Counted from the first letter of the stretch, positions 1 through 12,219 are shown. The stretch is 64,000 nt of DNA from Gymnopus androsaceus JB14 (GCA_009733575.1 ML769416.1:230838-294837), one strand, 5' to 3'. Made by a program: numbers and translations. The notes: generated by a model not told the origin, from the sequence alone.

Positions 1-670
1 TTCTTTTTTCCTTTGGTATTTGATGACCATCTTTTCCTTATTTTTTCCTTGCTCATGTGATCTCTTTTTTTTCTACCACTCATAGATACTTACTTGCAAA
101 TCTTACTTGGACTGTTTATGCACTCTCACCGTTTGAAGTTGCTCAAAACTTTATAGCTGGATCATTGTCCAGTAGTCAGTATTGATGTCAAATTGAATCA
201 GCTGATTCACAAAGAAACAGAGATGGTTATAGGTGAGTTTGAGTTTCGTCTATCAGTTCGTTTTCTTTGATCATTTCTGTTTGTTGGGTTCTTTCTTTCT
301 GCTTATCTTTGTTCACTGTTTCTGAGGATTTTGCTTCTAGCCTCAGTATTGATTCTTCTGCAAAACCTCCGCTTCTTCCTGCTCCACCTACCAATGATGC
401 CTATTTTTGACATATCGAGCAGGACCGCTTAGCACTTGGCGTCAACTTGAAGCCATCCCAGCAAGATCACTGAACGCAAAGAATGCAAACGCGTAGTACC
501 ACTAGCCATACCCATTCCTTTAATGCTAGGCTACCATATATCTGCAGGGATGGGCAACATAGGTTTCAGCTGGGGTATCTCAATGGGTATGTTCTATCAT
601 ATTTGCGATGTTGTTTATTGTACCTAACTTGCTTTTTTGATTCCAGTGTCACGCAGGGTGATTCTAAAGT
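1..670 (+). repeat. Dispersed repeat R1, partial copy
   Basis: This segment is a diverged direct copy of sequence found again at about 2010-2712 and 7430-8150. Shared landmarks include the T-rich start with 'tgatgacc' and 'tccttgctcatg', the 'ctagcctcagta' tract near 340, and the 'catatcgagcaggac' tract near 410. No continuous reading frame is preserved across the copies, so I treat it as an unclassified repeat. The element's true ends are not visible because this copy runs off the left edge. Confidence 0.75.
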
Positions 671-900
671 AATCCAAAAAATGGTTGCAGGCCATGATGG
701 ATGCCAAATCACTGTCAGTCCTAGATGCTCACTCGCAAGTCTAACTTATTTATTCTGCAAAAGGGGCTGATTCGGCAGCGGGGCATAGTCAGTTCAACTC
801 TAATTTCACAAATTGATTTGTTTTACTTACCATCATTGCTTTAGGTCCTCCGAAATCCACCGGCCACATGCATTCAATGCCACCAGAGAAATGTGTAGTC
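640..900 (+). repeat. Repeat Y, direct copy of 14180-14460, inverted relative to 3340-3570
   Basis: The segment around 'ggctgattcggcagcgggg' and 'taggtcctccgaaatccacc' recurs in the same orientation at 14180-14460, upstream of the intact mS42 gene. It recurs in reverse complement at about 3340-3570. The three copies are part of the segmental duplication history of this end of the window. No gene is recognised. Confidence 0.7.
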
Positions 901-1609
901 TTGTCGTCTCCTAACTTCCGCCACAAGCATATTTGTTGTGTCTGTACTGTAGGGCTTGTTCGATGTGACCGAATGTGTTGAATCTGGCAGTAAACAGACA
1001 GAAGACCAATGATAAGGCCAAGTAGTTGAATGTCTCACTGCGTGGAAAACAGTACTACATCCTGATGATGAATGAGATATGAACTCCGAGGGTCGGAAGA
1101 TAAGAACAATTTCTAGGCAAACTGAGTGAAGGCAAGGGAGCGACGTAAACATGAACGGACCACAGACGGTAGTCGAATGTCTTACTGCATGGAAAACAGT
1201 ACATCCTGACGATGAACTCCGAAGGTTGGAAGATAAGAACAATTTCTAGGCAAACCGAGTGAAGGAAAGGGAGCAATGCAAACATGAACGGACCACAGAT
1301 GAGCATGGGGAATGGCTGAATTTTCCATATAAATCTTGCTTGAAACAGATGAGGGTAGCAGTGCTTTTTCTGGGATGGCAACAGTAGCTCGGTACATAGG
1401 AATTTATGACAATGATCTGGTTCGAGAACAATGGTTGAATTGCTAATGTCCTTCTATCCCGAATTCCCAAGATGGCAAGGTTACCATAAATAAGCAGGGC
1501 CTGCATTGAAGACAGGTTGTGGAATGAGTGTGTGTTCATCACACGAGACTCTCTCAACATTCCAAGCATACCCAACTCACAACTGCTCTCGAATGCACTT
1601 CTCCAGCAG
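901..1609. other. Gene-free interval
   Basis: Short overlapping frames occur here on both strands, but none resembles a known protein or shows splice-consistent extension. About 1080-1150 and 1200-1280 are an imperfect internal direct repeat ('aagataagaacaatttctag' occurs in both). The part near 1520-1600 recurs inverted near 8821-8885. I see no gene. Confidence 0.55.
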
Positions 1610-3240
1610 CCTATAAGCACTGCGGAATTCATTACATCCGCCAGCTCTGATTCTCTCCTAAAATCTAGATCCAAGCCTTTTATTTCCCGACCATGGCTCA
1701 TGAAACGACTCTACATCCCATCCTGCTTTGGAATCACTAGCTAGTGACGTAAATGGATCATCTGGGCTCATATGTATCATTCCTGCAGGATATTGCTGTG
1801 GTCTCATTACAACATGAACATTCTTGGCTCCAGTATGTCAATATGGCTGTGGGCATACACATTTAAAATGAGCTCCTTCAAATTGTAGTGTCATTCCTAT
1901 TTCATTACCAAGGGAGGGAGGGATACATCAAGTCCCACCAATGAGTGACATAAACTGCATAATGTCAGTCACTATCCGCGTTTCCCTGTTCCATTCATTG
2001 CTTTTGATTGTCTTTTTTTTCCTTTTGTATTTGATGACTGTCTTTTCCTTATTTTTTCCTTGCTCATGCAATCTCTTTTTTTTCTACCGCTCATAGATAC
2101 TTACTTGCAAATCTTACTTGGACTGTTTATGTGCTCTCACCATTTTGAAGTTGCTCAAAACTTTATAGCTCAATCATTGTCCAGTAGTCAGTATCGATGT
2201 CAAATTGAATTGGCTGATTCACAAAGAAACAGAGATGGTTATAGGTGAGTTTGAGTTATGTCTATTGGTTCATTTTCTTTGATCATTTTTGTTCATTGAG
2301 TTCTTTCTTTTTACTTATCTCCATTTCTTCATTCACTGTTTCTGAGGATTTTGCTTCTAGCCTCAGTACCAATCCTTCTGCAAAATATCCGCTTCTTTAT
2401 GCTCCACCAATGCAAAACTCTCCATCAACAAACAACGCCTATTTTTGACATATCGAGCAGGACCGCATAGCGCTTGGCATCGACTCAAAGCCATCCTAGC
2501 AAGATCACTTTGGCCAAGCGCAAAGGATGTGAATTCGCGGGACCGCTGGCCATACCCATTTCTCTAATGCCAGGCTACCATGTATCTGCAGGGGATGGGC
2601 GACAAATCATAGGTTTCAGCTGAGGTATCTCAATTAGTATGCTCATCATATTTGCTATGTTGTTTATTCTAGCTAACTTGTTTTTTGATTCCAGTGTCAT
2701 GCAGGGTGATTCAGCATTTCTCGATGCCACTTGGAGGGATGACTCTGCTTCAGGCTTCATATATCAACTTCATTTGCCTAATTTAGCACTGCAAGTCAGG
2801 AGTGGACTTTTCTTGTCATCAAAAATTCTTCCACTTCGACATTGTCTAGACTCTCATCAATCAAGGAAATCATTGTGGCTACATAGTCCTTGCTGCATTT
2901 AGCATTCACTTGATGAATTTTAACGCCCTTTCAGCTTATGGTATTTACAAAGCTGAGGCCATTCTTGGTATGTTCTTGTCATAATTGTTTATTGTGGTTG
3001 CTAACAATTCGAGTCCAGTCTTTATAGTAGGACCTGGCCTAAAGACTTATAGCTGGTGCTCTCCAGCATCATGGGCCAAGCCCAATGTTCAATCATATTC
3101 ATTGTCAGTAGAGTCCAATGACTTCAATGACATCCATGTTTCTGAGGATTTCACTTCTAGCCTCAGTACCGATCATTCTGCAAAACCTCTGCTTCTTCCT
3201 GCTTCACCAATGAGAAACTTTCCATCAACCAATGTTGTCT
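1610..3240 (+). repeat. Dispersed repeat R1, long copy b
   Basis: About 1.6 kb align in direct orientation with 7035-8590. They begin at 'ataagcactgcgg', pass through 'ctctgattctctcc' and 'gaatcactagctagtgac', and run past 'ctcagtacc'. The copies differ at many transitions and small indels, so the duplication is old. Frames are broken in both copies. This could be a decayed transposon body, but no transposase or polymerase motif is visible. Confidence 0.75.
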
Positions 3241-3339
3241 ATTTTCAATGTATTGAGGGGGACTGCGTAGCACTCCTCATCTGTTTCATGCAAGATTGTC
3301 CATTCATGTTTTCACTGCTCCCTTTCCTTCACTTGCTTT

Positions 3340-3570
3340 GCCTAGGCCAGTGGATTTTGGAGGACCTAAACAAAGGGATGGTAAGTTCAAATCAACTTCC
3401 GAAAATAGAGCTAAACTGACTACTCCTTGCTGTAAAATCATGTCCTTTCGCAAGATAAGTGAGGTTAGATTTGCATGTTAGTATCTAAGCTCACAAATAT
3501 TTGAGTTCCATCGTGGCCTGCAGCCACTCTTTCAATAACTTTGTAGTACATTTTGCTCAAATAAAAGATG
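3340..3570 (-). repeat. Repeat Y, inverted copy
   Basis: This is the reverse complement of the segment at 640-900 and of the one at 14180-14460. Landmarks are 'ccagtggattttggaggacc' and 'gcctgcagccactctttc'. With the next feature it forms one inverted block relative to the mS42 gene neighbourhood at 13.0-14.5 kb. Confidence 0.7.
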
Positions 3571-3719
3571 ATCATTTTTTTACTGGGGTTTTGGTTGCGG
3601 TTGATCTTGGTATTGTAGGTTAGCTTGAAATATTCAACATGAGAAAACAATGCTAACTTCTGCAGCGCACATGCTGAGGAACGCTGTGTTCATAGAGTTG
3701 GGCTTGATAGGTTGTAGCA

Positions 3720-4572
3720 AGAAAATATATCCCTCAGTCTCCTTTTGTACCAAAATTCATGTACATTGAAAGTTTAAAATATTTTCAAGCCCGCGAAGCA
3801 CTTCTCAAGTGTAGCTTGAGACTTGATGAAAGGTTATTGTATTGAATGGATGTGTGGGTCCATCTTCTGTCCATTTATGGAACAAGTTTGAGTGTGGCAC
3901 ACAATACATCTTCCATATTCATAATGCATGCACACAGCTTTTGGCAACATTCAAGCCTCTCATGTATCTCAATGTTTGCAGTCATAACCATATACATACT
4001 TGCATGAATTTGTTCTTTTTTGGTCTTCAGGACATGTGTACAGTTCCTGGGAGAAAAATTAATTGCATTACGGCAGCATAAGTGTTCGGGGATCATTGCA
4101 AGTCTAGGCCTAATGCACAAGGTCATCAAAAATTCTGCAATTTTTATAATTTTTAGTTTGGGGAAGATGATACACCAACTGTCAAGACTGTCAAGGGAAA
4201 AGCTGTTGAAGATTTTAGTGCCGAAATTTTGATGCTCTGATGCTCGAAAATGATGTGGATCAAAGAGCACTCTTGTTGTGCAACCTGTTGGGAAAACTAT
4301 ATGTTTGCATCCTGCTTCATTCAGCTATCTACTTATTGCTCTCTCAAATTGCTCTTTACTGGTGAGAGCCTAGAGGCACTGTTCAGTGACAAGATCAAGG
4401 TGACATGGGGATCAGAGCACATTCCTTGCAGATTCTACATGAGGACATCATGAACTTTGCATCCCTGCATGGCAGAAAGATGATGTAAAAATAGTTCCAA
4501 CCCCGAGTTAGACTATAAATTTAAGTGCTTCCACCAATTTTCTAAAAAGACCTTCATCACTTATGCATATAC
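3720..4572 (-). repeat. Repeat X, inverted copy of 13022-14032
   Basis: This block is the reverse complement of 13022-14032, matching from 'ttgaaagtttaaaatatttt' through 'cctgggagaaaaattaattg' and 'cagtgacaagatcaaggtga' to 'aaaaagaccttcat'. It lacks the small hairpin element present in the other copy at 13605-13794 and so serves as the empty site. Short frames such as the one around 'AVEDFSA' (seen in the other copy) are partly shared, so the repeat may derive from an unrecognised spliced gene. I cannot name it. Confidence 0.75.
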
Positions 4573-4794
4573 AGATACAGTAATGTGGACATCTTTAAGA
4601 AGACCACTGTGCAACACTGGTTGACCTATGAATACTGTGTACCATTTCAATTGATTCGGCGGGCCCTTGTGACCATGCCAATTTGCATTTTTTGAGGCAA
4701 TATTGGGCATATCACATTAAAATCTTTCAGCACTTTTTTGAAAGGGTATGACCTAGTTCTAATACTTCTGCCTGAGTGATACATGATACATTCA

Positions 4795-4975
4795 CATTTG
4801 AACCATGCACATTGGCTTATTTAGGTTGGACAAGCGCACACAAAATTTCAGCCCATACTCCACTCCCCTCCCCTGAGCCAAGCGGGCACTCTAAAGCTTC
4901 ATTTTGTGCAGGAAAGATGTCCTCAGGCCCTTCAGGCAGCCTAACCAACAAGGTAGCTTACCTTTCTCAATATAG
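4795..4975 (+). repeat. Diverged inverted partner of 9125-9300
   Basis: The tract containing 'cacattggcttatttagg', 'cactccactcccctcccctg' and 'gggcactctaaag' matches the reverse complement of about 9125-9300, with many substitutions. No coding signal is recognised. It sits immediately upstream of the mS42-derived pseudogene. Confidence 0.5.
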
Positions 4976-4989
4976 CCAAGGTTAAGTCT

Positions 4990-6312
4990 ACAATGTTCTT
5001 GAATCTAAGTATCGCAAACATGGTTCAATGCCTGACACATCTTAATAGAAGTGTTCCCAATCGATGAACAATAAGCACAAAAATATTCAGCCAGGATAGA
5101 TATATTAAAGATTGCATTGATACAATAAACATATACTTTTTCCTCATTAAATTGTCTACAAATCTAGCAAACCTACAAGTTTATTGGGGCCTTGACTCGA
5201 TAATGATCATACACTTTGGAGACCTTCTCCCAATCAAGCACCGACCAAAACTTTTTCAGCCACTCTTCCTTCCCCCAAACACTGTACCCAGCGCTCATCC
5301 ACGCATGCTCATTCACTGAGATACAGAATAACGGATAGAGAGTTTCACCCATCATCAACACATCCCCATGCATTGTACTCCTGGGTCTAGTGCTCCATTG
5401 AGGATCCTTGGTGATGGAAGCAGGTAAGCGGCTGTACATAGTGACTTTGTTGTCTTCATCAAAGGCAGCAGTTAGAGTGGAGTGAAAAGAGTGAGTGTGT
5501 GGAGGGACTTGGGATGAGGGAGATTGTGTGGATTGGCTGGAGGTGGGAGAGGAAGGTGTAGTACCAGGAGGTGAAGGACGGGATGTGGGAGTGGAATGAG
5601 GAAGAGCATTAGCTTCGGCTTGCTCCTGTCACTGCTCAAGCTCTTCTTTCCACTCCCCATAGTATGGATCATCCTCTAAGAGAGGATCACCGATGATTCC
5701 ACTGACCGAGATTAAAGCCCAGCTCAAGGTTCTTTGCATGAGCAATATACGACTGACTTTGCATGAGTAACGAGCCCGGACCCAAAGTAGGAACAATAGT
5801 GGTATTTCTGTTTACGTCAGTGATGAACCATACCCAGCCATTGGTGAACAAGCCCATGGCAGCTGCAGAAAAAGCAGACTTGAGCTGAGCAATGCTACCA
5901 TGCTGAGCTGCCCGAGGTGCTGTCCAATGAGATGTTGGTGGTCAGGTGCTTCAACTGGAGGTGGTTAAGGAAGAAATGGTTGTTGAGCGTGAGACTGGTG
6001 TAGTTGAATGCGAGGACACGGATTTGGTCTGGCGAGGAAGATACAATGGTCTGAACAATGCTCATTCCCTCCATTTTCGGTACCTATCATGAGATAAGAT
6101 ATACTCGAATAAATCTAGCGAGAATACAAACCTTTGACTTTGTCATTTAAACAGTCCAAAAGGCCCTTTTGGTAATTGTGTCTGATGACTTTGAGAGCCT
6201 TAGGAGGAAGAAAGTCACCCAAGCCTTTATTCACATCGTATGGAAGCTTTCTGGGTGTATGTAACTCCCTATGCGCGCTAGCCGTGTGCCATTTTAATCC
6301 TGAAAGTGCTCC
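4990..6312 (-). pseudogene. Decayed duplicate of the mS42-like mitoribosomal gene
   Basis: This region is a direct copy of 14550-15903, including the 3' flank, the coding exons and the single intron. It is therefore a DNA-level duplicate and not a retrocopy. Homology stops near the parent's start codon, where the parent has 'cat' at 15901-15903 and this copy reads 'cagtagactc'. In-frame stops and indels break it into short frames (5173-5439 is the longest, preserving the C-terminal 'EEWLKKFWSVLDWEKVSK' stretch), and a segment near 5690-5700 and one near 5910 carry indels. Most substitutions turn CpG of the parent into TpG or CpA. It should not make a functional ribosomal protein. Confidence 0.9.
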
Positions 6313-7034
6313 TCCAACTCAGTAGACTCGAAGCCTGGGTAGATTTGACCACTCAACATGGTTGAAAATGTGCAAAAATTCATCACAGGCTTATTTGATG
6401 GAACACTCCCCGCCCATATAACCCACTCTGAAGGGCCAGGAAAAGGACGGCAGACTGAAGATGTGATTTTTGGCAGAAGGAGAACACGGGTTTGGGGGAA
6501 AGAAGAGCAGAAATTGTACTTGAAGATCGAGGGTAGAAGATTGAGGGTAAGCGGCAAGATTCAGTGGGGAAGGAGAAAGACTGTGGTGATGCAGTGAAGC
6601 AGATGTTACTAGAATTTACCATGTCCTGATGGAGTGGAGAATAGTTTGCTGGATAATGTCCAGAATATGCTGGCACTATATTACTGGGACTTGACTTGTG
6701 GCTTCAAAGGCTTCAAAGTGAGAAATTGCGTTTTGGATAGACAGATAAGATTGCGAAACAGGTGAAAGCAATGAAGACTCATCTGAAGCCGAGAACTGTC
6801 AAAATGAGAAGCGCCCATGGGCATTTCTCTCTTGTTGATTTCCCACCATGATGCCATCCAAGCCTCTTTTCTCCCTGTTCCCTCTTGTGCCTTGGAACAC
6901 TCTTCCTCTCATTTATGCTGATCTTCTATCTATGGGTGAGTGCTCCAACTGCCGAGCTACTCATTTTTTTGCTCAACAAAGTTCAGGACAAGCAATGAAA
7001 TTCACTTTACCTGATTGATACATGTAGTTGTTCA
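6313..7034. other. Gene-free interval
   Basis: The frames here are short, overlap each other on opposite strands, and do not match a recognisable protein. I see no terminal repeats, RNA gene or promoter that I can defend. Confidence 0.5.
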
Positions 7035-8590
7035 ATCATAAGCACTGCGGGATTCATTGCATCCGCCAGCTCTGATTATCTCCCAGAATCTAGATCAAAG
7101 CCTTCCATTTCCCGACCATAGCTCCTGAAATGACTCTCCATCCCATCCTGCTTTTGAATCACTAGCTAGTGACCTAAACAAATCATCTGGGTTCATATGT
7201 ATCATCCTTGCGGGATATCACCTAGGTCTCATTAAAATGTGAATGTTTTTGGCTCTGGTATGTCAATATGACTCTGCGCATAGGCATTTAAAATGAATTC
7301 CTTCAAATTGTAGTGTCATTCCTATTTCATTACTAAGCAAGGGAGGGATACATCAAGTCCCACCAACAAGTGAGCTAAACCGCATAATGTCAGTTACTAT
7401 CCGCGCTTCCCTGTCCCATTCATTGCTTTTGATTGTCTTTTTTTTTGTATTTGATGACCGTCTTTTCCTTATTTTTTCCTTGCTCATGTGATCTCTTTTT
7501 TTTCTCTGCCACTCATAGATACTCACTCGTGAATCTTGCTCACACTGTTTATATGCTCTCACCACTGCTTTGAAGTCACTCAAAACTTTATAGCTGGACA
7601 GTTGTTAATCAGTATTGACACTGATAATTAGACTTGTTCTCCTTGTCAAGTTGAATCGGCTGATTCACGAAGAAACAGAGATGGTTATAGGTGGGTTTAA
7701 TTTTCATCTATTAGTTTTGATCATTTTTGTTCATCAAGTTCTTTCTTTTTGCTTATCTCCATTTTTTTGTTCACTGTTTCTGAAGATTTCGCTTCTAGCC
7801 TCAGTACCAATCCTTCTGCAAAATCTCTGCTTCTTTATGCTCCACCAACACAAAACTCTCTATCAACCAACAATGTCTATTTTTGACATATCGAGCAGGA
7901 CTGCATAGCGCTCGGCGTTGACTCAAAGTCATCCTAGCAAGATCACTTTGGTCAAATGCAAAGGATGCAAACTCGTGGGACTGCTGGCTGTACCCATTTT
8001 TCTAATGCCAGGCTACCATGTATCTGCAGGGGATAGGCAACAAATCCTTGGTTTCAGTTGGGGTATCTCAATTAGTATGCTCATCATATTTGCTATGTTG
8101 TTTATTGTAGACAACTCGTTTTTTGATTCCAGTGTCACACAGGTGATTCAGCGTTTCTCAATGCTGCTTGGAGGGATGACTCCACTTCAGGCTCCATATC
8201 TCAATGTCATTCGCCTGATCCAGCACCGCAAGTCAGGAGTGGACTTTTCTCATCATTGAAGATTCTTCCACTTCGACATCATCTAGACTCTCATCAATTG
8301 AGGGAATCAATGTGGCTACATAGTCCTCGCTGCATTTAGCATCCACTTGATGAATTTCAATGCCTTTTCAGCTTACGGTATTCACAAAGCTGAGGCCATT
8401 CTTGGTACATCTTCATCATAATTGTTTACTATGATTGCTAACAATTCAATTCCAGTCTTTATAGTAGGACCTAGCCTAGAGACTTATAACTGGTTGTGTA
8501 CTATTTTTCTGTCTCCTGCTCTCCAGCATTGTAGGTTGAGCTCAACCTTCAATCATATTCATTATTTGTCCAGTTGAACCTGATGACTTC
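7035..8590 (+). repeat. Dispersed repeat R1, long copy c
   Basis: This is the direct-orientation partner of 1610-3240, and its 7430-8150 part also matches 1-670. The copies share block order, and substitutions are mostly transitions. Open frames of about 100 codons occur (for example 7918-8259) but are not conserved as frames in the sister copies, so I do not call genes. Confidence 0.75.
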
Positions 8591-9629
8591 AATGACATCC
8601 AGCCCATACTGCTGATTGCATTTACCTACATCTACTCCAACTACATCCGGATTGTGACTTCAATGTATCATTTGCTCTATAACCTTCATGACAACCAATA
8701 CTTGTTGCTAGCGTGCCATTGACCTCAATGGGAAGAGCAGCTGCACTAGGGTCCCTGGGACCCTTAGAAGTATGGAATCAGTATAAAGATGAGGCTGATA
8801 GGTCATTGGGGAAGTGCATCTGAGAGCAGTCACGAGTTGGGTATGCTTGGAATGTTGAGAGTCTCGTGTGACAAACACATACTCATTCCATGACCCGCCT
8901 TCATTGCAGACCCTGATGATTCATCACACTGAAGATCCTGTGTATATCCTTCTTTTTCTTCGCCTGTGAAGAGGAAATTGAGGAAGCATGTTGAAGAATC
9001 AAGCTGGAGGCGGATGACTTGCTAAACACTGATCCATTGAGCATGGGCCCCCTTGTTTGCATTCCACTGTATTCCAGTCCTGCTTATTTACGGTGACCTT
9101 GCTGTCTTGGGAATTTGGGATAGAACAATGGTATGTTACCTTGTAGGGCCTGAGGAAGTTTAGAGTGCCCACCAACAATTTCCTGGCTTGGGGACCCGGG
9201 GAGCAGAGTGGAGTGCATCTGGAAATTTGCACACCCATCTGACCTAAATAAGCCCCAATGTGTATGCTCCAGATGTGAATGTGCATGGTTTAAATGTGAA
9301 TGTAGCACTCAGGCATGGCAAGTGGAAGTGTTAGAACTATGTTATATCCTTTCAAAAGTGCCCAAAATTGCCTTAAAAAATGCAAATTTTCAGCTGCAAG
9401 GTGAAATTTCAAAATATTGTCAGGTCGGTCATGGTCACAAGGGCTCGCCAAATTGATTGAAGTATTCATAGGTCATCCAGTGTTGCACAGTGGTCTTCTT
9501 TAGGATGTCTGCATTACTGTATCTGTATAGGCTCATGACTTGATTCAGTTCAGGCTCATGTCTCTTTTCGGACATGGGCCATTTACATACTTCGGTCCGC
9601 AATGATCCCTTATGTCATGGGTTGTAATG
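8591..9629. other. Gene-free interval with inverted repeat fragments
   Basis: About 8821-8885 is the reverse complement of 1520-1600, and 9125-9300 is the diverged reverse complement of 4795-4975. No protein-coding gene, tRNA or rRNA is recognised. Confidence 0.5.
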
Positions 9630-9860
9630 GGCTATTACACATAATATGCATTGCGCCTGTTCCCGCAGTGTCAACTTTGCACAGAAAATTGCCTCAAATC
9701 CGAAAGCACAATAACTCGCTCAATTCTCAATGGAATTGGACGAGGCTGAGTGCGTTTGAAAGCGGATTTCGAGATCTAGAGAGCCCCATGCATAACTCCA
9801 CAAAAATCTATCATTTTTCTGTGGCTAAATCTGGAGCCTCTACATCACAAGAAGTAAACT
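9630..9860 (-). repeat. Repeat W, inverted copy of 12220-12420
   Basis: The tract from 'cctgttcccgcagtgtcaac' through 'ctcaatggaattgga' to 'tttttctgtggct' is the reverse complement of 12220-12420. Shorter relatives lie at about 11340-11480 and 12420-12520. A peptide around 'QWNW.RLSAFESGFR.LESP' reads through both long copies, but there is no start, splice or family support, so the repeat is treated as non-coding. Confidence 0.7.
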
Positions 9861-10123
9861 TTGCAAGGCCTTGAAAACTCTTATAATGTACACAAGTAAG
9901 ATAAACCTCACCTAACTAGCCAACTTTTCACCCGGCTTGTTTTAAACTTATGGTGCTTGCAAACTTCACCCATATGGTGAACTACACATGGCCGGTGAAG
10001 TTGCTAAGGCCTACTAAGGGATTTTGAGAATTTTAACAACATATAATAAAATAATATATCAGTACATGTTTGTTCAATCAGTTCTACAAGTATCAAACAA
10101 CTAATTTTAGTAGTCATACAATA

Positions 10124-10411
10124 TCATCAGCAAACCCTGTATTTTGCATTTTAATTGTGACAGCAATACATAAAATTCCCAGCGCTCCCAGAGCCCCCAG
10201 CGCTGGCCAGAACCGGCCAGCGCTTGCCAGTGCTGTCAAAAATATAAAATCGTATGACATTTTATTTTATTTTCCAAATACGGCAATTTTGAGGCCTCTG
10301 GGAGCTCTAGCCAGTGCCGGCCGGACCATCTGGGTGCTGGAGCGCTGGAGCTCTGGAGACACTGTCCAGCACTTGCAAGAGCTGGCCACATCATACATGT
10401 TTTGCTGATGA
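10124..10411. mobile_element. MITE family A, copy 1 (TA target duplication)
   Basis: A 288-bp element is bounded by inverted ends: TCATCAGCAAACCCTGTAT at the left and the complement of TCATCAGCAAAACATGTAT at the right. TA dinucleotides lie at 10122-10123 and 10412-10413. A second member with the same ends is at 30956-31114. The interior is GC-rich and partly self-complementary ('agcgctcccagagcccccag' against 'gcgctggagctctggag'). No transposase is encoded. TA duplication plus short inverted ends suggest mobilisation by a Tc1/mariner-type enzyme, which is inference. Confidence 0.75.
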
Positions 10412-10413
10412 TA

Positions 10414-11039
10414 TATACAGTATCCCATAAGGGAACCAGTACTTAGTAGCAAGTAAGATTGTACTTAATCAATCACTAAAGAACATGTAGTTGCCAGGCA
10501 ACTACAATAAGTAGTTCATACTGTAGGGAGCACACTAGGCTTAAAGCAGTCCCCTCTAGAGGTTGACAGTTGAAAACTTCAAGGTTTGACACTTTCACCA
10601 ACCTCATAGAAGGCAGGTCACCGAGCTAGGAGCACATGTGCAGTACCCGAGGACAGGTTTTTGATCATAGACAGTTCACGAGCGCCCATCCGTGGTTTGG
10701 TGCTCATCTTCCAAGTACTAGTGCTCTGACTTGATTATCTCTGTAATACAAGCCATTGATGGATATGAGCTGATATAACAGTGTTATTTCTACACAATTA
10801 AAGCCATACAAGGCCATGATCAATGATTAGAAAACAAGGGCATTTCAAGATCTTAGGAGGTCTTACAGTGCCTTGTAATTGTAACTTCGATGGGTCATTT
10901 TTCTCATATTTTTTCTTGCCTTACAATTGATCAAAATATATATGTTCAATTGTCCAGTCTTATCAGGCCTGGTAAACTCTCACAAGATTTGATGAAAGTT
11001 CACAAACTAGATAAAGGCTCAACAGGAGCATTTAGTTTT
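10414..11039. other. Gene-free interval
   Basis: No gene is seen. A short perfect palindrome, 'gtagttgcc' a 'ggcaactac', lies at 10487-10505. Otherwise the sequence is AT-rich with no recognisable feature. Confidence 0.5.
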
Positions 11040-11165
11040 TGTGATGTAATACTTCCAAAAGCAAGATAACTAGTGAAATAACTCTTGGAAATTTTTTTCC
11101 TCTCAGTATGCTACTTTCATGACTTATATATAGTGCTCCCCAGGACAAAATTCAAGTGAAAGCAA
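11040..11165. repeat. Repeat V, uninterrupted copy (empty site)
   Basis: This is the reverse complement of two separated pieces, 11527-11583 and 12151-12206, which are joined here without the 567-bp element at 11584-12150. The junction 'cagtatgctac' therefore shows the pre-insertion sequence. Confidence 0.8.
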
Positions 11166-11339
11166 GCTAGAGCATGTAGATCATATTTACCAACACCTCT
11201 CAAGCTTGCTTGCTCACAGCCTTAAACTCAAATTTTGACCTGGGGTGCACTAAATAATATGCATAAGAGTAGCATACTGCAAGGAATACATTTTTCAAGG
11301 GTTAATTTGCTAGTTATCTTGCTTTTGCAGGTATTGACA

Positions 11340-11480
11340 CTTTGCAATTTAGGTACCGAAAATTTCATATATTTTTTAATTTATACATGGGGTTCCCTAG
11401 AGTTCAAAAACCGCTTTTGAACGCACTCAGCCCTGTTCAATTCCATTGAAAATTGAGCTAGTTGTTGTGTTTTTGTGCTT
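11340..11480 (+). repeat. Repeat W, short relative
   Basis: The tract 'aaaaccgcttttgaacgcac' followed by 'tcaattccattgaaaattga' resembles 12260-12350 in the same orientation and 9700-9790 in reverse complement. It is not coding. Confidence 0.6.
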
Positions 11481-11583
11481 GAGATGAAGCGCAGAGACAC
11501 ATGTGCTTGAGCTCCCTTGCTCAAGGTCTCAAACTTAAATTTTGTCCTGGGGAGCACTATATATAAGTCATGAAAGTAGCATA

Positions 11584-12150
11584 CTATGGTTGTTCGGGAT
11601 ATGCTGGGACCAGGATATGCTGAATTTTGGAAATCACTCAATTTACACTGTTCCCGTTTTTGGGTGCCCACCAGGATTATTTTAAAAGTTTATTAGATAG
11701 TATTCATTGATCCTAGATACTTTTCAAGACTGATATTTGAGGTTGGGAAGTAAAGTAAATGCAACATTGAGATCATTGACCTCCATACCCCCATCAAAGT
11801 TTAAGGAATGCTATATATATGAATAGCAAGTGTTGAGCTGTGCTGCTTCAGCCAGAAAATATAATGGTAAGACCCTAAATCCAAATTTTCTAAGGGAAAT
11901 GTGAAGAATAGCGTATTGCACAAATGAAAGACTCTTTGTTCTCCTCTAAGGTTTTGGCATGCATCAAAAATCAGCATATCCTGGTTTTTTGCTCGGGAAA
12001 CAGCCGATGCGATGAGGAAATTCAAGGGAAATCTAAGAATCTTATTTTGGAGGTTTTAAAGGCCTAAAAACCGAATGGCCTACTCAGATTTTTCATATCT
12101 TCACTGATTGTTCCGCAATGCGATAGTCAGCAAATCCTGAACAACCATAG
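11584..12150. mobile_element. MITE family D, 567 bp, TA target duplication, with empty site
   Basis: Its ends are CTATGGTTGTTCGGGATATG at the left and the complement of CTATGGTTGTTCAGGATTTG at the right. It sits between TA at 11582-11583 and TA at 12151-12152. Removing it and one TA regenerates the sequence seen in inverse orientation at about 11100-11110, so the insertion boundaries are supported by a paralogous empty site. No transposase is encoded, and internal frames are short. It interrupts repeat V, so it is younger than the V duplication. Confidence 0.85.
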
Positions 12151-12219
12151 TACTGAGAGGAAAAAATTTTCCAAGAGTTATTTCACTAGTTATCTTGCTT
12201 TTGGAAGTATTAGAGGCTC

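Noticed and set aside
10487..10505. Perfect palindrome gtagttgcc-a-ggcaactac as an operator or origin
   Set aside because: It is short and isolated, with no neighbouring gene or companion site. Chance cannot be excluded.
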